A DNA stretch of 50,967 bases, taken from assembly GCA_050260275.1 (NCBI GenBank), contig JBLNBX010000035.1, positions 1 through 50,967 of the forward strand. Direction: 5' to 3'. Source of the DNA: DATMXS01 sp050260275 (lineage in GTDB: Bacteria > Acidobacteriota > Terriglobia > Bryobacterales > Bryobacteraceae). How positions within the stretch are numbered: the first letter of the stretch is position 1; each line of letters begins with the position of its first letter. The translations under genes and the position numbers were made by a program. The notes under the pieces are model-generated. The model did no database searches. It was not told the DNA's origin and saw nothing but the letters and a program-made list of their open reading frames with translations. Shown here in pieces: positions 23,338 to 31,256 of the stretch.

Positions 23338-24786
23338 ATGAAGCTCTCCATTTTGATGCCGGTGTACAACGAGCGCACAGTAGTCGAGCGCTGCGTCGCA
23401 CAGGTGCTCGACGCGCCGCTGCCAGAGGATCTCGAACGCGAAATCATCATGGTGGATGACCGATCCACCGACGGCACGTGGAGCATACTCCAGCGGCTGG
23501 CGGCGGCGCACCCGTGCATCAGCCTCTACCGGCACGAGGTGAACCAGGGGAAGGGAGCGGCTGTGCGCACCGCCATCCAGAAGGCCACCGGAGACTTCTG
23601 CATCATCCAGGACGCCGATCTGGAGTACGATCCGGCGGAGTATCCGCGTCTGCTGCGCCCGCTGCTCGACGGGCACGCCGATGCGGTGTTCGGTTCGCGC
23701 TATCTGGCCGGCGGTGCGACGCGCGTGCTGCCGTTCTGGCACACGATGATCAACAAGACGCTGACGCTCGTCTCGAACATGTTCTGCAACATCAAGCTGA
23801 CGGACATGGAGACCTGCTACAAGGCGTACCGCACGGACATCCTGAAGAGCATTCCCATCCGTTCCAACCGCTTCGGTATCGAGCCGGAACTGGCCATGAA
23901 GTCCGCCAAGCGGCAGCTCCGCATCTACGAGGTGCCCATAAGCTATCACGGGCGGACTTACGAGGAGGGAAAGAAGATCGGCTGGAAGGACGGCGTCAAG
24001 GCGCTGCTCCAGATCGTCCATTTCTGGCTGATCGACGACCTCTACATCGAGCCCTACGGGCGCGGCGTGCTCAATAACCTCACCGGCACGCCGAAATACC
24101 TGAGCTGGGTGGCGCGGCTGGTGAGGCCGCACCTGGGCGATTCCGTGCTCGAGATCGGCGCCGGCATCGGGCACATGACCGGGCGGCTGATGGCGCGCAG
24201 GCTCGAGTACGTAGCGGCGGAGAAGGACCCGCTCTATCTGCACGCCCTGAACAACAGGTTTCTGCGGACGCCGAACGTGAGCGTCCGGAAGCTGGACCCG
24301 GAAGCGCCCACCGGGCTGGATGAGCTCGCCGAACGCTTCGACACGCTGGTGTGCCTGAACGTGCTCGAGTACGTCACGGATCCCGAAGCGTGCCTTGCCT
24401 CGCTCAGGGCCACGGTGAAGCCGGGCGGAAACGTGGTGCTGCTGGTGCCGCAGATGCGCGGGCTGTTCGGTAGCATCGACCGCACGCTGGGGCACAAGCG
24501 CCGGTTCAGCCAGGCGGATATACGGCTGATACTCGAGAAGGCCGGGTTCGAGACCGAGCAGATGGTGTCGTTCAACCGGGCCGGTGCGGTTGCGTGGAGC
24601 ATAGTGGGGAAGCTGCTGCGCCGACGGAAGCTCAGCAAGGTGACCCTGAAGATCTTCGACAAGACGGTATGGCTGTGGCGCCGCGTGGACCGGCTGATGC
24701 CGTGGCCGGGACTGTCGCTGATCGCGGTGGGGCGTCGCAAGGCGGGCCAGGACGGAGACGGCAGAGCGGCCGGCGTTCCGCGCTGA
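23338..24786 (+). CDS. Family 2 glycosyltransferase fused to a class I methyltransferase
   Basis: A 482-residue two-domain protein. The N-terminal domain (~1-230) is a GT2 enzyme of the dolichyl-phosphate mannose synthase type: LSILMPVYNERTVVERCV at the start, DDRSTDGTW, NQGKGAAVRTAIQKATGD, the QDADLEYDP DxD-type motif, and GIEPELAMK. It probably transfers a sugar from a nucleotide donor to a lipid phosphate. The C-terminal domain (~255-450) is a SAM methyltransferase (SVLEIGAGIGHMTGRL, then LVCLNVLEYVTDPEACL) followed by a basic tail. The ATG at 23338 gives the standard GT2 start. The two activities may act in sequence on one surface glycan, or one may methylate the sugar. A PfkB kinase gene follows. 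Confidence 0.9.
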   Translation: MKLSILMPVYNERTVVERCVAQVLDAPLPEDLEREIIMVDDRSTDGTWSILQRLAAAHPCISLYRHEVNQGKGAAVRTAIQKATGDFCIIQDADLEYDPAEYPRLLRPLLDGHADAVFGSRYLAGGATRVLPFWHTMINKTLTLVSNMFCNIKLTDMETCYKAYRTDILKSIPIRSNRFGIEPELAMKSAKRQLRIYEVPISYHGRTYEEGKKIGWKDGVKALLQIVHFWLIDDLYIEPYGRGVLNNLTGTPKYLSWVARLVRPHLGDSVLEIGAGIGHMTGRLMARRLEYVAAEKDPLYLHALNNRFLRTPNVSVRKLDPEAPTGLDELAERFDTLVCLNVLEYVTDPEACLASLRATVKPGGNVVLLVPQMRGLFGSIDRTLGHKRRFSQADIRLILEKAGFETEQMVSFNRAGAVAWSIVGKLLRRRKLSKVTLKIFDKTVWLWRRVDRLMPWPGLSLIAVGRRKAGQDGDGRAAGVPR

Positions 24787-24804
24787 GCGCCCCGCCCGGT
24801 CTGG

Positions 24805-24810
24805 TACAAC
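24805..24810 (+). promoter_or_regulatory. Extended -10-like element 7 nt before a start codon
   Basis: TGG followed by TACAAC (24802-24810) resembles an extended -10 and ends 7 nt before the ATG of the PfkB kinase. The spacing predicts a transcript starting at the ATG. No Shine-Dalgarno sequence at normal distance is present. Confidence 0.33.
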
Positions 24811-24817
24811 AGGTTCG

Positions 24818-25768
24818 ATGGCGGCATTCGATGTGGTCGGGGTGGGCCTGAACGCTACGGACACGCTGGTCCTGCTCCCCCGCTTCCCGGCCTACGCCGG
24901 CAAGGAGCGGTTCTATGAGGAGACGCTAAGCCCCGGCGGCCAGGTATCGACCGCGATGGTTGCGTGCGCCCGCCTCGGGCTGCGCGCGAAATACATCGGC
25001 ACGATCGGCGGCGACGAGCGCGGGCGCATACAGCTCGAAAGCCTGCGGGCGGCGGGCGTTGATGTCGAACACGTCATCGTGCGCGAGGGCTGCCAGACTC
25101 AATCCGCCTACATACTCGTCGATCAGTCTACGGGCGAGCGCACCGTCCTGTGGCGCCGGCCGGATTGCCTGCGGCTTTCCGAGGAAGACATCGCGCCGGA
25201 GATGATCCTGAGCGCGAGGCTGCTGCATATCGACGGGCACGACACTCCGGCGGTCGCGCGGGCGTCTGAGTTCGCGCGATCGGCGGGCATCCCGGTCACG
25301 GTGGACGTGGACACGGTTTACGAGGGCTTCGAGCGCGTGCTCGCGAGCGCGGACTATCTGATCGCAAGCGCCGAGTTCCCGCGCGAGTGGACCGGAGAGG
25401 CCGACCCGTTCAGGGCGCTCGAGCTGATTCAGGAAGAATACGGCATGCGGCTTGCGGGCATGACGCTCGGGGCATACGGGGCGCTCGCGCGCGCCGAGGG
25501 CCGGTATTTCTACTCCCCGGCTTTTGTTGTCGAAACCGCCGACACCACCGGCGCCGGAGACGCGTTTCACGGGGCGTTCTGTTATGCTGTGCTCAAGAAA
25601 ATGCCCGTTCGCGACGCGCTCGAATTCTCCAACGCGATCGCCGCGCTGAACTGCACTGCGCAGGGCGCGCGGGGCTTCCTGGCGACGGCCGCCGAGGCCG
25701 AGGCACTGATGGCGCGCGCAGAACGGCGCTCCCACGCAGCATTCGAAACGCGAGCCGCGTCCGCCTGA
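24818..25768 (+). CDS. PfkB-family carbohydrate kinase
   Basis: A 316-residue kinase of the ribokinase/PfkB family that phosphorylates a sugar or nucleoside with ATP. VVGVGLNATDTLV at the N-terminus, SPGGQVSTAMVACARLG (substrate GG motif), IGTIGGDERG and the C-terminal signature DTTGAGDAFHGAFCYAV with the catalytic Asp are all present. The lid insertion is RTVLWRRPDCLRL. The substrate cannot be assigned; the mix of motifs is closest to generic sugar kinases of the ribokinase group. Its stop is followed directly by the rhomboid protease start, with only one base between, so the two are co-transcribed and probably coupled. Confidence 0.92.
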   Translation: MAAFDVVGVGLNATDTLVLLPRFPAYAGKERFYEETLSPGGQVSTAMVACARLGLRAKYIGTIGGDERGRIQLESLRAAGVDVEHVIVREGCQTQSAYILVDQSTGERTVLWRRPDCLRLSEEDIAPEMILSARLLHIDGHDTPAVARASEFARSAGIPVTVDVDTVYEGFERVLASADYLIASAEFPREWTGEADPFRALELIQEEYGMRLAGMTLGAYGALARAEGRYFYSPAFVVETADTTGAGDAFHGAFCYAVLKKMPVRDALEFSNAIAALNCTAQGARGFLATAAEAEALMARAERRSHAAFETRAASA

Positions 25769-25769
25769 C

Positions 25770-26438
25770 ATGATTCCTCTCCGAGACACTCAGCCGAGCC
25801 ACACGGTCCCGGTGGTGACGATAGGGATCATCGTCGTGAATGTGGTCGTGTTCATTCACGAGCTGTCGCTCGACGCTTTCTCGCGCAACTATTTCATCGC
25901 CACTTACGGCCTGATTCCCGCGCGCTTCGAAGCGGCCAATCTGGTCACGTCCATGTTCCTGCATGGCGGCTGGCTGCACCTGCTGGGGAACATGTGGTTC
26001 CTGTGGATCTTCGGGGACAACGTCGAGGATATCCTCGGGCGTTGGAAATATCTGCTGTTCTACCTGATGGCCGGCGTTGCCGCCGCCGCCACGCACGTCG
26101 CCTTCAACCCGTACTCGCGCGTGCCGACCGTGGGCGCAAGCGGCGCCATCGCGGGCGTGATGGGAGCGTATATCGTAACGTTTCCGCGCGCGCGGGTGTT
26201 GACGCTGGTGCCGGTTTTCATTCTGTTCACCTGGATTGAACTCCCCGCGATTTTCGTAATCGGATTCTGGTTCATCATCCAGCTCTTCAGCGGGGTGGCG
26301 TCGATAGGGTATTCGCAACTGCAACAGGGCGGCACCGCCTGGTGGGCGCACGTGGGCGGGTTTGTCGCGGGGATCGTGCTCATCAAACTGCTGCCGACCA
26401 GGCGCCCGCACCGGCGGCGGCCGGAGTTGCACTGGTGA
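25770..26438 (+). CDS. Rhomboid-family intramembrane serine protease
   Basis: A 222-residue polytopic membrane protease that cuts transmembrane segments of its substrates. WLHLLGNMWFLWIFGDNVED carries the oxyanion-hole N74. GASGAIAGVMG contains the nucleophile S124, and WWAHVGGFVAG the catalytic H194. Six hydrophobic segments can be counted. The insertion between helices around 105-120 and the basic C-terminus (PTRRPHRRRPEL) are as in other bacterial rhomboids. It begins right after the PfkB gene and overlaps the next gene by the GTGA junction, so kinase, protease and deacetylase form one transcriptional unit. Confidence 0.93.
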   Translation: MIPLRDTQPSHTVPVVTIGIIVVNVVVFIHELSLDAFSRNYFIATYGLIPARFEAANLVTSMFLHGGWLHLLGNMWFLWIFGDNVEDILGRWKYLLFYLMAGVAAAATHVAFNPYSRVPTVGASGAIAGVMGAYIVTFPRARVLTLVPVFILFTWIELPAIFVIGFWFIIQLFSGVASIGYSQLQQGGTAWWAHVGGFVAGIVLIKLLPTRRPHRRRPELHW

Positions 26439-27166
26439 CGCCTGAAGAACCGATCCGCCCCCTGGATGTGCTCGCGATCGCAGCGCATCCCGACGACATC
26501 GAGCACACCTGCGGCGGCACGCTCATCCGGGCCGCCGAGTCCGGTTACCGCACCGGCGCGCTCGACCTCACGGCCGGCGACATGGGCACGCGCGGCACTC
26601 CGGAGATCCGCCTCCAGGAGGCGGCGCGCGCGGCGGAACTGCTCAGGCTGGCGTGGCGCGGAAACCTGCGCCTGCCGGACGCGCGGCTCGAAAACTCGCT
26701 TGAGGCGCGGATGAAGCTGGCCGCCGAGGTGCGGCGCCTCCGGCCGCGCGTCGTGATTCTGCCTTACTGGGAAGGGCGCCACCCCGACCACTACCGCTGC
26801 AGCGAGCTGGGCTACGAAGCCTGCTTCCTGGCGGGCTTGCGCAAGCTCGACCCGAACTCGGAGCCGCACCGGCCTTTCAAGGTGCTCTACTCATCGCTCT
26901 ACGCGAACGTGAAGCCGTCTTTCGTGGTCGATATCACGGCCCAGTTCGACATGCGGATGGAGGCTCTGCTGGCCTACCGCTCTCAGTATGGGGTTTCCTG
27001 CGAGGGAACCACCCTGTTCCCGGACGAAGCTGAGATCCGCGAGCGCCTGGCCGCGGTGGCGCGGTTCTACGGCAACCTGATCGGTGTGAAGTACGGCGAG
27101 CCCTTCGTCATCAAAGAGACGATGCGCGTGGACGACATCGTCGCGCTGGGCGTCCGCAGCTTCTGA
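26435..27166 (+). CDS. PIG-L family deacetylase, BshB1-like (bacillithiol synthesis)
   Basis: A 243-residue zinc-dependent N-acetylglucosamine deacetylase of the LmbE/PIG-L family. AHPDD (H18, D20, D21) and HPDH (H116, H119) supply zinc ligands and the catalytic base. The pattern LDLTAGDMGTRGTPEIRLQEA, NLRLPDARLEN, RHPDH and KPSFVVDIT, plus the length, match BshB1, which deacetylates GlcNAc-malate in bacillithiol synthesis. Known bacillithiol producers include Firmicutes, Deinococcus and some Acidobacteria. bshA and bshC are not in the window, so the assignment rests on motifs. The GTG start overlaps the rhomboid stop (GTGA). An in-frame extension back to 26342 has no family match. Confidence 0.82.
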   Translation: MTPEEPIRPLDVLAIAAHPDDIEHTCGGTLIRAAESGYRTGALDLTAGDMGTRGTPEIRLQEAARAAELLRLAWRGNLRLPDARLENSLEARMKLAAEVRRLRPRVVILPYWEGRHPDHYRCSELGYEACFLAGLRKLDPNSEPHRPFKVLYSSLYANVKPSFVVDITAQFDMRMEALLAYRSQYGVSCEGTTLFPDEAEIRERLAAVARFYGNLIGVKYGEPFVIKETMRVDDIVALGVRSF

Positions 27167-27229
27167 ATCGGCGGCTTAGCCCGTCAGGTCCTCCGAATAG
27201 CTCACATCCCGCACTGGAACATCTGCGGT

Positions 27230-27250
27230 GCGGCGGCGCCGGGCCGCCGC
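27230..27250. terminator. GC-rich hairpin after the BshB1-like gene
   Basis: An 8-bp stem (GCGGCGGC/GCCGCCGC) closes a 5-nt loop, 63 nt after the stop codon and 28 nt before the next promoter. There is no T-tract. It may be a weak terminator or an insulating structure. Confidence 0.35.
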
Positions 27251-27278
27251 TACACTCGCTGACCGCCCACGGGACAGC

Positions 27279-27307
27279 TTGACACGGCTCGCCGCCATCC
27301 CTAGAAT
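27279..27307 (+). promoter_or_regulatory. Near-consensus sigma70 promoter of the dehydrogenase operon
   Basis: TTGACA at 27279-27284, a 17-nt spacer and TAGAAT at 27302-27307 make the best-matching promoter in the window. The expected start of transcription is near 27314, leaving a leader of about 15 nt to the ATG at 27329, with GGACGG as a weak ribosome-binding site. No operator dyad is obvious, so expression may be high and constitutive. Confidence 0.75.
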
Positions 27308-27328
27308 TCAGCCTGCGGACGGGCTCAC

Positions 27329-28360
27329 ATGCGCGCACTGTTGCTGAGCGAATACAAGCGGATCGAACTGGTCGAGTTTCCGCAGCCGGAACCAGCGCCG
27401 GACGAGGTTCTGATACGCGTCAAAGCCTGCGGAATCTGCGGCAGCGACGTTCACGGCTTCGACGGCAGCACCGGCCGCCGCATCCCTCCCATAGTGATGG
27501 GCCACGAGGCGGCGGGCGTGGTCGAACGCACTGGCAGCTCCGTGCGCGGCCTGCGCGCGGGCGACCGCGTCACGTTCGATTCGATGGTCTACTGCGGCGA
27601 GTGCCGCTTCTGCCGGCGCGGCGAAGTGAACCTGTGCGACAACCGGCGCGTGCTGGGCGTCTCCTGCGGCGAGTACAGGCGGCACGGCGCTTTCGCCGAG
27701 TACGTGGCCGTTCCGGAGCGCATCGCGTACAAGCTGCCGGACGAGGTCCCGTTCGAGCACGCAGCTATGGTGGAGCCCGTTTCAGTTGCCGTGCACGCGC
27801 TGGCGTTGACGCCGGTGAAGCTGGGCGACACGGCGGTTGTGGTGGGAACAGGCATGGTCGGTTTGCTGGTGGTGCAGGCAGCGAAACTGGCGGGCTGCTC
27901 GCGTGTGATCGCGGTTGACACGGATGACGCGCGGCTGGCGCTCGCAAAGAAACTCGGTGCTTCGGACGCGCTGAATCCGAACGCTACGGATGTTCCCGCC
28001 GCCGTTCGCGACCTGACGGCGGGTGCGGGCGCAGACGTCGCCTTCGAGGTTGTCGGGGCTTCTCAACCGGTCGAGACGGCCATAGCGAGCGTCCGGAAGG
28101 GAGGCGCGGTTACTCTGGTCGGGAATCTCTCCCCCACCGTGCAGTTGCCTCTTCAATCGGTGGTTACGCGGCAGGTGAAGCTGATCGGTTCCTGCGGTTC
28201 GGCCGGAGAGTATCCCGCGTGCCTGGACCTGCTCGCGCGAGGCGCCATACAGGTGCAGCCGCTGATATCGGCGGTGGCGCCGCTGGCTGAAGGGCCTCAG
28301 TGGTTCGAGCGCCTGTACGCGGGAGAGCCGGGCCTGATGAAGGTGATTCTGCGGCCGTAG
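27329..28360 (+). CDS. Zinc-dependent medium-chain alcohol/polyol dehydrogenase
   Basis: A 343-residue MDR-family oxidoreductase related to sorbitol and threonine dehydrogenases. The catalytic zinc site is C37 in CGICGSDVH with H59-E60 in GHEAAGVVE. The structural zinc site has four cysteines (C89, C92, C95, C103) in CGECRFCRRGEVNLC. The Rossmann motif is GTGMVGLLVVQAA, followed by AVDTDD, where the acidic residue favours NAD over NADP. It probably oxidises a sugar alcohol or aldonate hydroxyl group. It is the first gene of an operon with an SDR, an exported Gfo/Idh enzyme and rlmB; the SDR follows after 17 nt. The precise substrate is not readable. Confidence 0.93.
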   Translation: MRALLLSEYKRIELVEFPQPEPAPDEVLIRVKACGICGSDVHGFDGSTGRRIPPIVMGHEAAGVVERTGSSVRGLRAGDRVTFDSMVYCGECRFCRRGEVNLCDNRRVLGVSCGEYRRHGAFAEYVAVPERIAYKLPDEVPFEHAAMVEPVSVAVHALALTPVKLGDTAVVVGTGMVGLLVVQAAKLAGCSRVIAVDTDDARLALAKKLGASDALNPNATDVPAAVRDLTAGAGADVAFEVVGASQPVETAIASVRKGGAVTLVGNLSPTVQLPLQSVVTRQVKLIGSCGSAGEYPACLDLLARGAIQVQPLISAVAPLAEGPQWFERLYAGEPGLMKVILRP

Positions 28361-28377
28361 GCCGCTGGAGGAGACCC

Positions 28378-29169
28378 ATGCGGGGGCCATTCGATCTGTC
28401 GGGTAAGGTTGCGATTGTCACCGGCGCAAGCCGAGGCCTGGGCCAGTATTTCGGACGCGCGCTCGCGCGCGCCGGCGCGGACCTGGTTATCACCAGCCGC
28501 AACGTTGCCTCGCTCGCGGAGTTCAAGGCAGAGATCGAGGCGTTGGGCCGGCGCGCCGTGCCGCTCGAGCTTGAGGTGCGGGATCAAGCGAGCATCGAGG
28601 CAATGGTCGAGGCGGCGCACGATGCGTACGGGAAGATCGACATCCTCGTGAACAACGCTGGCTGCGCCGTCCGCAAGCCTGCGCTCGAGATGACGTGGGA
28701 TGACTGGAATCTGGTGCTCGATACGAACTTGCGCGGGGTGTTCTTCGTTGCGCAGGCGGTTGCGCGGAAGATGATCCCGCGCCGCTACGGGCGCATCATC
28801 AACATCGGGTCAGTCACGAGCGTGTTCGGGTTCCAGGGCCTTGCGCCGTACTGCGCCAGCCGCGGCGGAGTGAAGCAACTCACGATGTGCCTGGCGGCGG
28901 AGTGGGGCGCCTACGGCATCAACGTGAACTGCCTTGCTCCCGGCTGGTTCAAGACGGCGCAGAACGCAATTCTCTACGAGGACAAGCAGTGGGTGGAGTA
29001 CCTCATCGACCGCATTCCACTCAGGCGTCCGGGGCAGCCTGAGGATCTCGAGGGCGCGGTGGTGTTCCTGGCGTCGGATGCCAGCGAGTACGTAACCGGC
29101 CAGACGCTCCTCGTGGACGGCGGCATCACCACTGGCACCATGCGGGCAACCCTGGCGAAGCCCCGTTAG
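28378..29169 (+). CDS. SDR-family oxidoreductase (gluconate 5-dehydrogenase-like) with YxxxR active site
   Basis: A 263-residue short-chain dehydrogenase. TGASRGLGQ (15-23) binds the dinucleotide, N92-N93-A-G is the structural motif, and S145 with Y158 are the usual catalytic pair with the expected spacing of 13. The fourth residue after Y158 is R162, where almost all SDR enzymes have the lysine that lowers the tyrosine pKa. The rest of the protein (NCLAPGWFKT, RIPLRRPGQPEDLEGAVVFLASDAS, VTGQTLLVDGGITTG) is intact and looks like gluconate 5-dehydrogenase relatives. The ATG follows GGAGGAG, a strong ribosome-binding site. Either arginine replaces lysine in this subfamily or the reaction is altered. 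Confidence 0.9.
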   Translation: MRGPFDLSGKVAIVTGASRGLGQYFGRALARAGADLVITSRNVASLAEFKAEIEALGRRAVPLELEVRDQASIEAMVEAAHDAYGKIDILVNNAGCAVRKPALEMTWDDWNLVLDTNLRGVFFVAQAVARKMIPRRYGRIINIGSVTSVFGFQGLAPYCASRGGVKQLTMCLAAEWGAYGINVNCLAPGWFKTAQNAILYEDKQWVEYLIDRIPLRRPGQPEDLEGAVVFLASDASEYVTGQTLLVDGGITTGTMRATLAKPR

Positions 29170-29212
29170 GCGCCGCACCGCCGGACGCGAGAGCCCGGAG
29201 AGCGCGCGGAGG

Positions 29213-29218
29213 TACACT
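29213..29218 (+). promoter_or_regulatory. -10-like hexamer 6 nt before a start codon
   Basis: TACACT is followed by 6 nt and the ATG at 29225, inside the dehydrogenase operon. It may give an internal, leaderless transcript for the Gfo/Idh gene and rlmB. GGAGG at 29208-29212 lies partly within the same stretch and could instead serve as the ribosome-binding site for the operon mRNA. Confidence 0.28.
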
Positions 29219-29224
29219 ACCGCC

Positions 29225-30400
29225 ATGGATGAAGTAAGCCGCCGCTCGCTTCTCAAAGGAACGGGAGCGTTCGGAGCCGTAGCTGGATTTCCTGGAGCCG
29301 CACTGGCGTTCTCGCCCGGGGGGCGCGTGAAGTACGAGGCCGCCGCCCGCACGCAACAGGCGCCCGCGCCGAAATACCGCATCAGGTTCGCGGTGATCGG
29401 GCTCGACCACGTCCACATCAATTTCATAACGGACGCGCTGCTGCGCGGCGGCGGGGAACTGGCCGCGGTGCATTCGACCAACGCCCAGGCGCTGGCCGCT
29501 TACCAGAAGCGCTACCCCGGCGTGAAGGTCGCGCGCAGCGAGGATGAAATCCTGAACGACGAGTCCATTCAGGTTGTTGGCTCTGCATCCATTCCGGATT
29601 TGCGCGCTCCGCTCGGCATCCGCGTGATGCGGCACGGCAAGGATTTCCTGGCTGACAAACCGGCCGTCACGACGCTCGAACAGCTCGCCGAGGTGCGACG
29701 GACTATCAAGGAAACCGGCCGCATCTTCGGCATCCTGTACTCGGAGAGGTTGCAGGTAAGGGCGTCCGTTCACGCGGGCGAACTGGTGAAGTCCGGTGCG
29801 ATCGGGCGAGTCGTCCAGACGATAAACATCGCGCCGCACCAGCTAAACGAGAAGAGCCGCCCGGATTGGTTTTGGGATCCCGCGCGCTCCGGCGGCATCC
29901 TGTGCGATATCGGGTCGCACCAGGCCGACGAGTTCCTCTACTACACCGGATCGACGACGGCCGAGGTGATCGCGTCGCAGGTGGCGAACGTGAATCATCC
30001 GCACCGGCCGAAGTTTCAGGATTTCGGCGATATGATGCTGCGCGGCAACGGTGGGTTCGGCTATGTCCGCGTGGACTGGTTCACTCCGGACGGCCTCGGA
30101 AGCTGGGGCGACGGGCGCCAGTTCATCCTCGGAACCGACGGCTATATCGAGCTGCGAAAATACATCGACATCGCCGGGCGGCCCCGCGGCAATCACCTGT
30201 TCATCGTGGATCGCAAGGAGACGCGCTACATCGATTGCAGCAACGTCCCGCTGCCGTTCGGAGAGCAGTTCGTCGCCGACGTGGTGAACCGCACGCACAC
30301 GGCCCAAGATCAGGAGCAGGCGCTGCTGGCAGCGGAACTGTCGTTGGCGGCACAGAAAAACGCGCAGGTCGTCCAGGGCGAAGGCCGGCAGGCGGGATGA
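29225..30400 (+). CDS. Tat-exported Gfo/Idh/MocA-family oxidoreductase
   Basis: A 391-residue oxidoreductase whose N-terminus is a twin-arginine signal (VSRRSLLKGTGAFG ending near GAALAF). The NAD(P)-binding Rossmann domain starts at ~55 (YRIRFAVIGLDHVHINF), with DEILNDESIQVVGSAS and KDFLADKPAVTTLEQL in the usual positions; the K of DKP corresponds to the catalytic lysine of EKP. The C-terminal domain (~190-390) has the HQADEFLYYTG region typical of the family. Export by Tat fits a cofactor that is bound tightly before secretion. Its stop overlaps the rlmB start (ATGA). The substrate, probably a sugar or sugar acid, is unknown. Confidence 0.9.
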   Translation: MDEVSRRSLLKGTGAFGAVAGFPGAALAFSPGGRVKYEAAARTQQAPAPKYRIRFAVIGLDHVHINFITDALLRGGGELAAVHSTNAQALAAYQKRYPGVKVARSEDEILNDESIQVVGSASIPDLRAPLGIRVMRHGKDFLADKPAVTTLEQLAEVRRTIKETGRIFGILYSERLQVRASVHAGELVKSGAIGRVVQTINIAPHQLNEKSRPDWFWDPARSGGILCDIGSHQADEFLYYTGSTTAEVIASQVANVNHPHRPKFQDFGDMMLRGNGGFGYVRVDWFTPDGLGSWGDGRQFILGTDGYIELRKYIDIAGRPRGNHLFIVDRKETRYIDCSNVPLPFGEQFVADVVNRTHTAQDQEQALLAAELSLAAQKNAQVVQGEGRQAG

Positions 30401-31125
30401 ACATGGCGGCACGCATCGGCGTTCACGCTGTTCTTGAAGCGCTCAAGGCCGGGCGCCCCCTGAGCCGCGTTTCGATCGCGCGCGGTATCAGCGGCCCGCG
30501 CATACAGCAGGTGATCGACCTCTGCCGCGAGCTGCACGTCCCCGTTCGCTTCGAGCCGCGTGAGGCCCTCGACCGGCTGGCGGGCACCTCGGCGCACCAG
30601 GGCGTGGTTGGCGTGGGCGCGTCGCAAACGTACGCGGCGCTCGAGGATGTCATGCCGGGAGCGGAGTGCCTTGTCGTTCTCGACGGCGTCGAGGACCCGC
30701 ACAACCTCGGCGCGATCATCCGCACCACGCACGCCGCAGGCGCGGCTGCAGTGGTGATTCCGGAGCGGCGCGCGGTAGGGCTGACGGAAACCGTCGCTAA
30801 GGCCGCCGCCGGCGCGCTGGAGCACCTGCCCGTCGCTCGCGTCGGCAACACCGGCCAGGCGCTCGAAAAGCTCAAGCGCAGCGGATTCTGGATCTATGGC
30901 CTGGACGAGCGCGGCGAGCAGGACTACGATCGCGTCGATTTCGCCTCTCCCACAGCGTTCGTTCTTGGGGGCGAGGGGCACGGGCTGCACCAGCTTGTGA
31001 AGAAGCGCTGCGATTTTCTGATCCGCATTCCGATGGCGGGACCGATATCGTCGTTGAATGTTTCCGTAGCGGCCGGAGTGGTGCTGTTCGAGTGGAGAAG
31101 GCGAGTGCGGGCTGCGCGCTCCTGA
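30397..31125 (+). CDS. rlmB: 23S rRNA (guanosine-2'-O)-methyltransferase RlmB, TrmH/SpoU family
   Basis: A 242-residue knotted methyltransferase expected to methylate the 2'-oxygen of G2251 in the peptidyl-transferase region of 23S rRNA. An N-terminal substrate-binding domain (1-75: GVHAVLEALKAGRPLSRV) precedes the SPOUT domain with motif 1 (DPHNLGAIIRTTHAAGA), motif 2 (FVLGGEGHGLH) and motif 3 (IPMAGPISSLNVSVAAGVVLFEW). The ATG overlaps the preceding TGA, so translation is coupled to a sugar oxidoreductase gene, an odd partner for an rRNA enzyme. RlmB and the related TrmH-type enzymes are hard to separate by motif; the N-terminal domain favours RlmB. Confidence 0.93.
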   Translation: MNMAARIGVHAVLEALKAGRPLSRVSIARGISGPRIQQVIDLCRELHVPVRFEPREALDRLAGTSAHQGVVGVGASQTYAALEDVMPGAECLVVLDGVEDPHNLGAIIRTTHAAGAAAVVIPERRAVGLTETVAKAAAGALEHLPVARVGNTGQALEKLKRSGFWIYGLDERGEQDYDRVDFASPTAFVLGGEGHGLHQLVKKRCDFLIRIPMAGPISSLNVSVAAGVVLFEWRRRVRAARS

Positions 31126-31256
31126 AGTCTGTCGCTCGAGAGGTGGACTCTTGCGGCGAACAGGGGTTCGCTCCACCAACTACAACAGGCCACGCGGGAC
31201 GAGGGCAACGGCGACTTTCGTCATCGAGAACGCCGGCAGCACCAGCACGGCATTGA

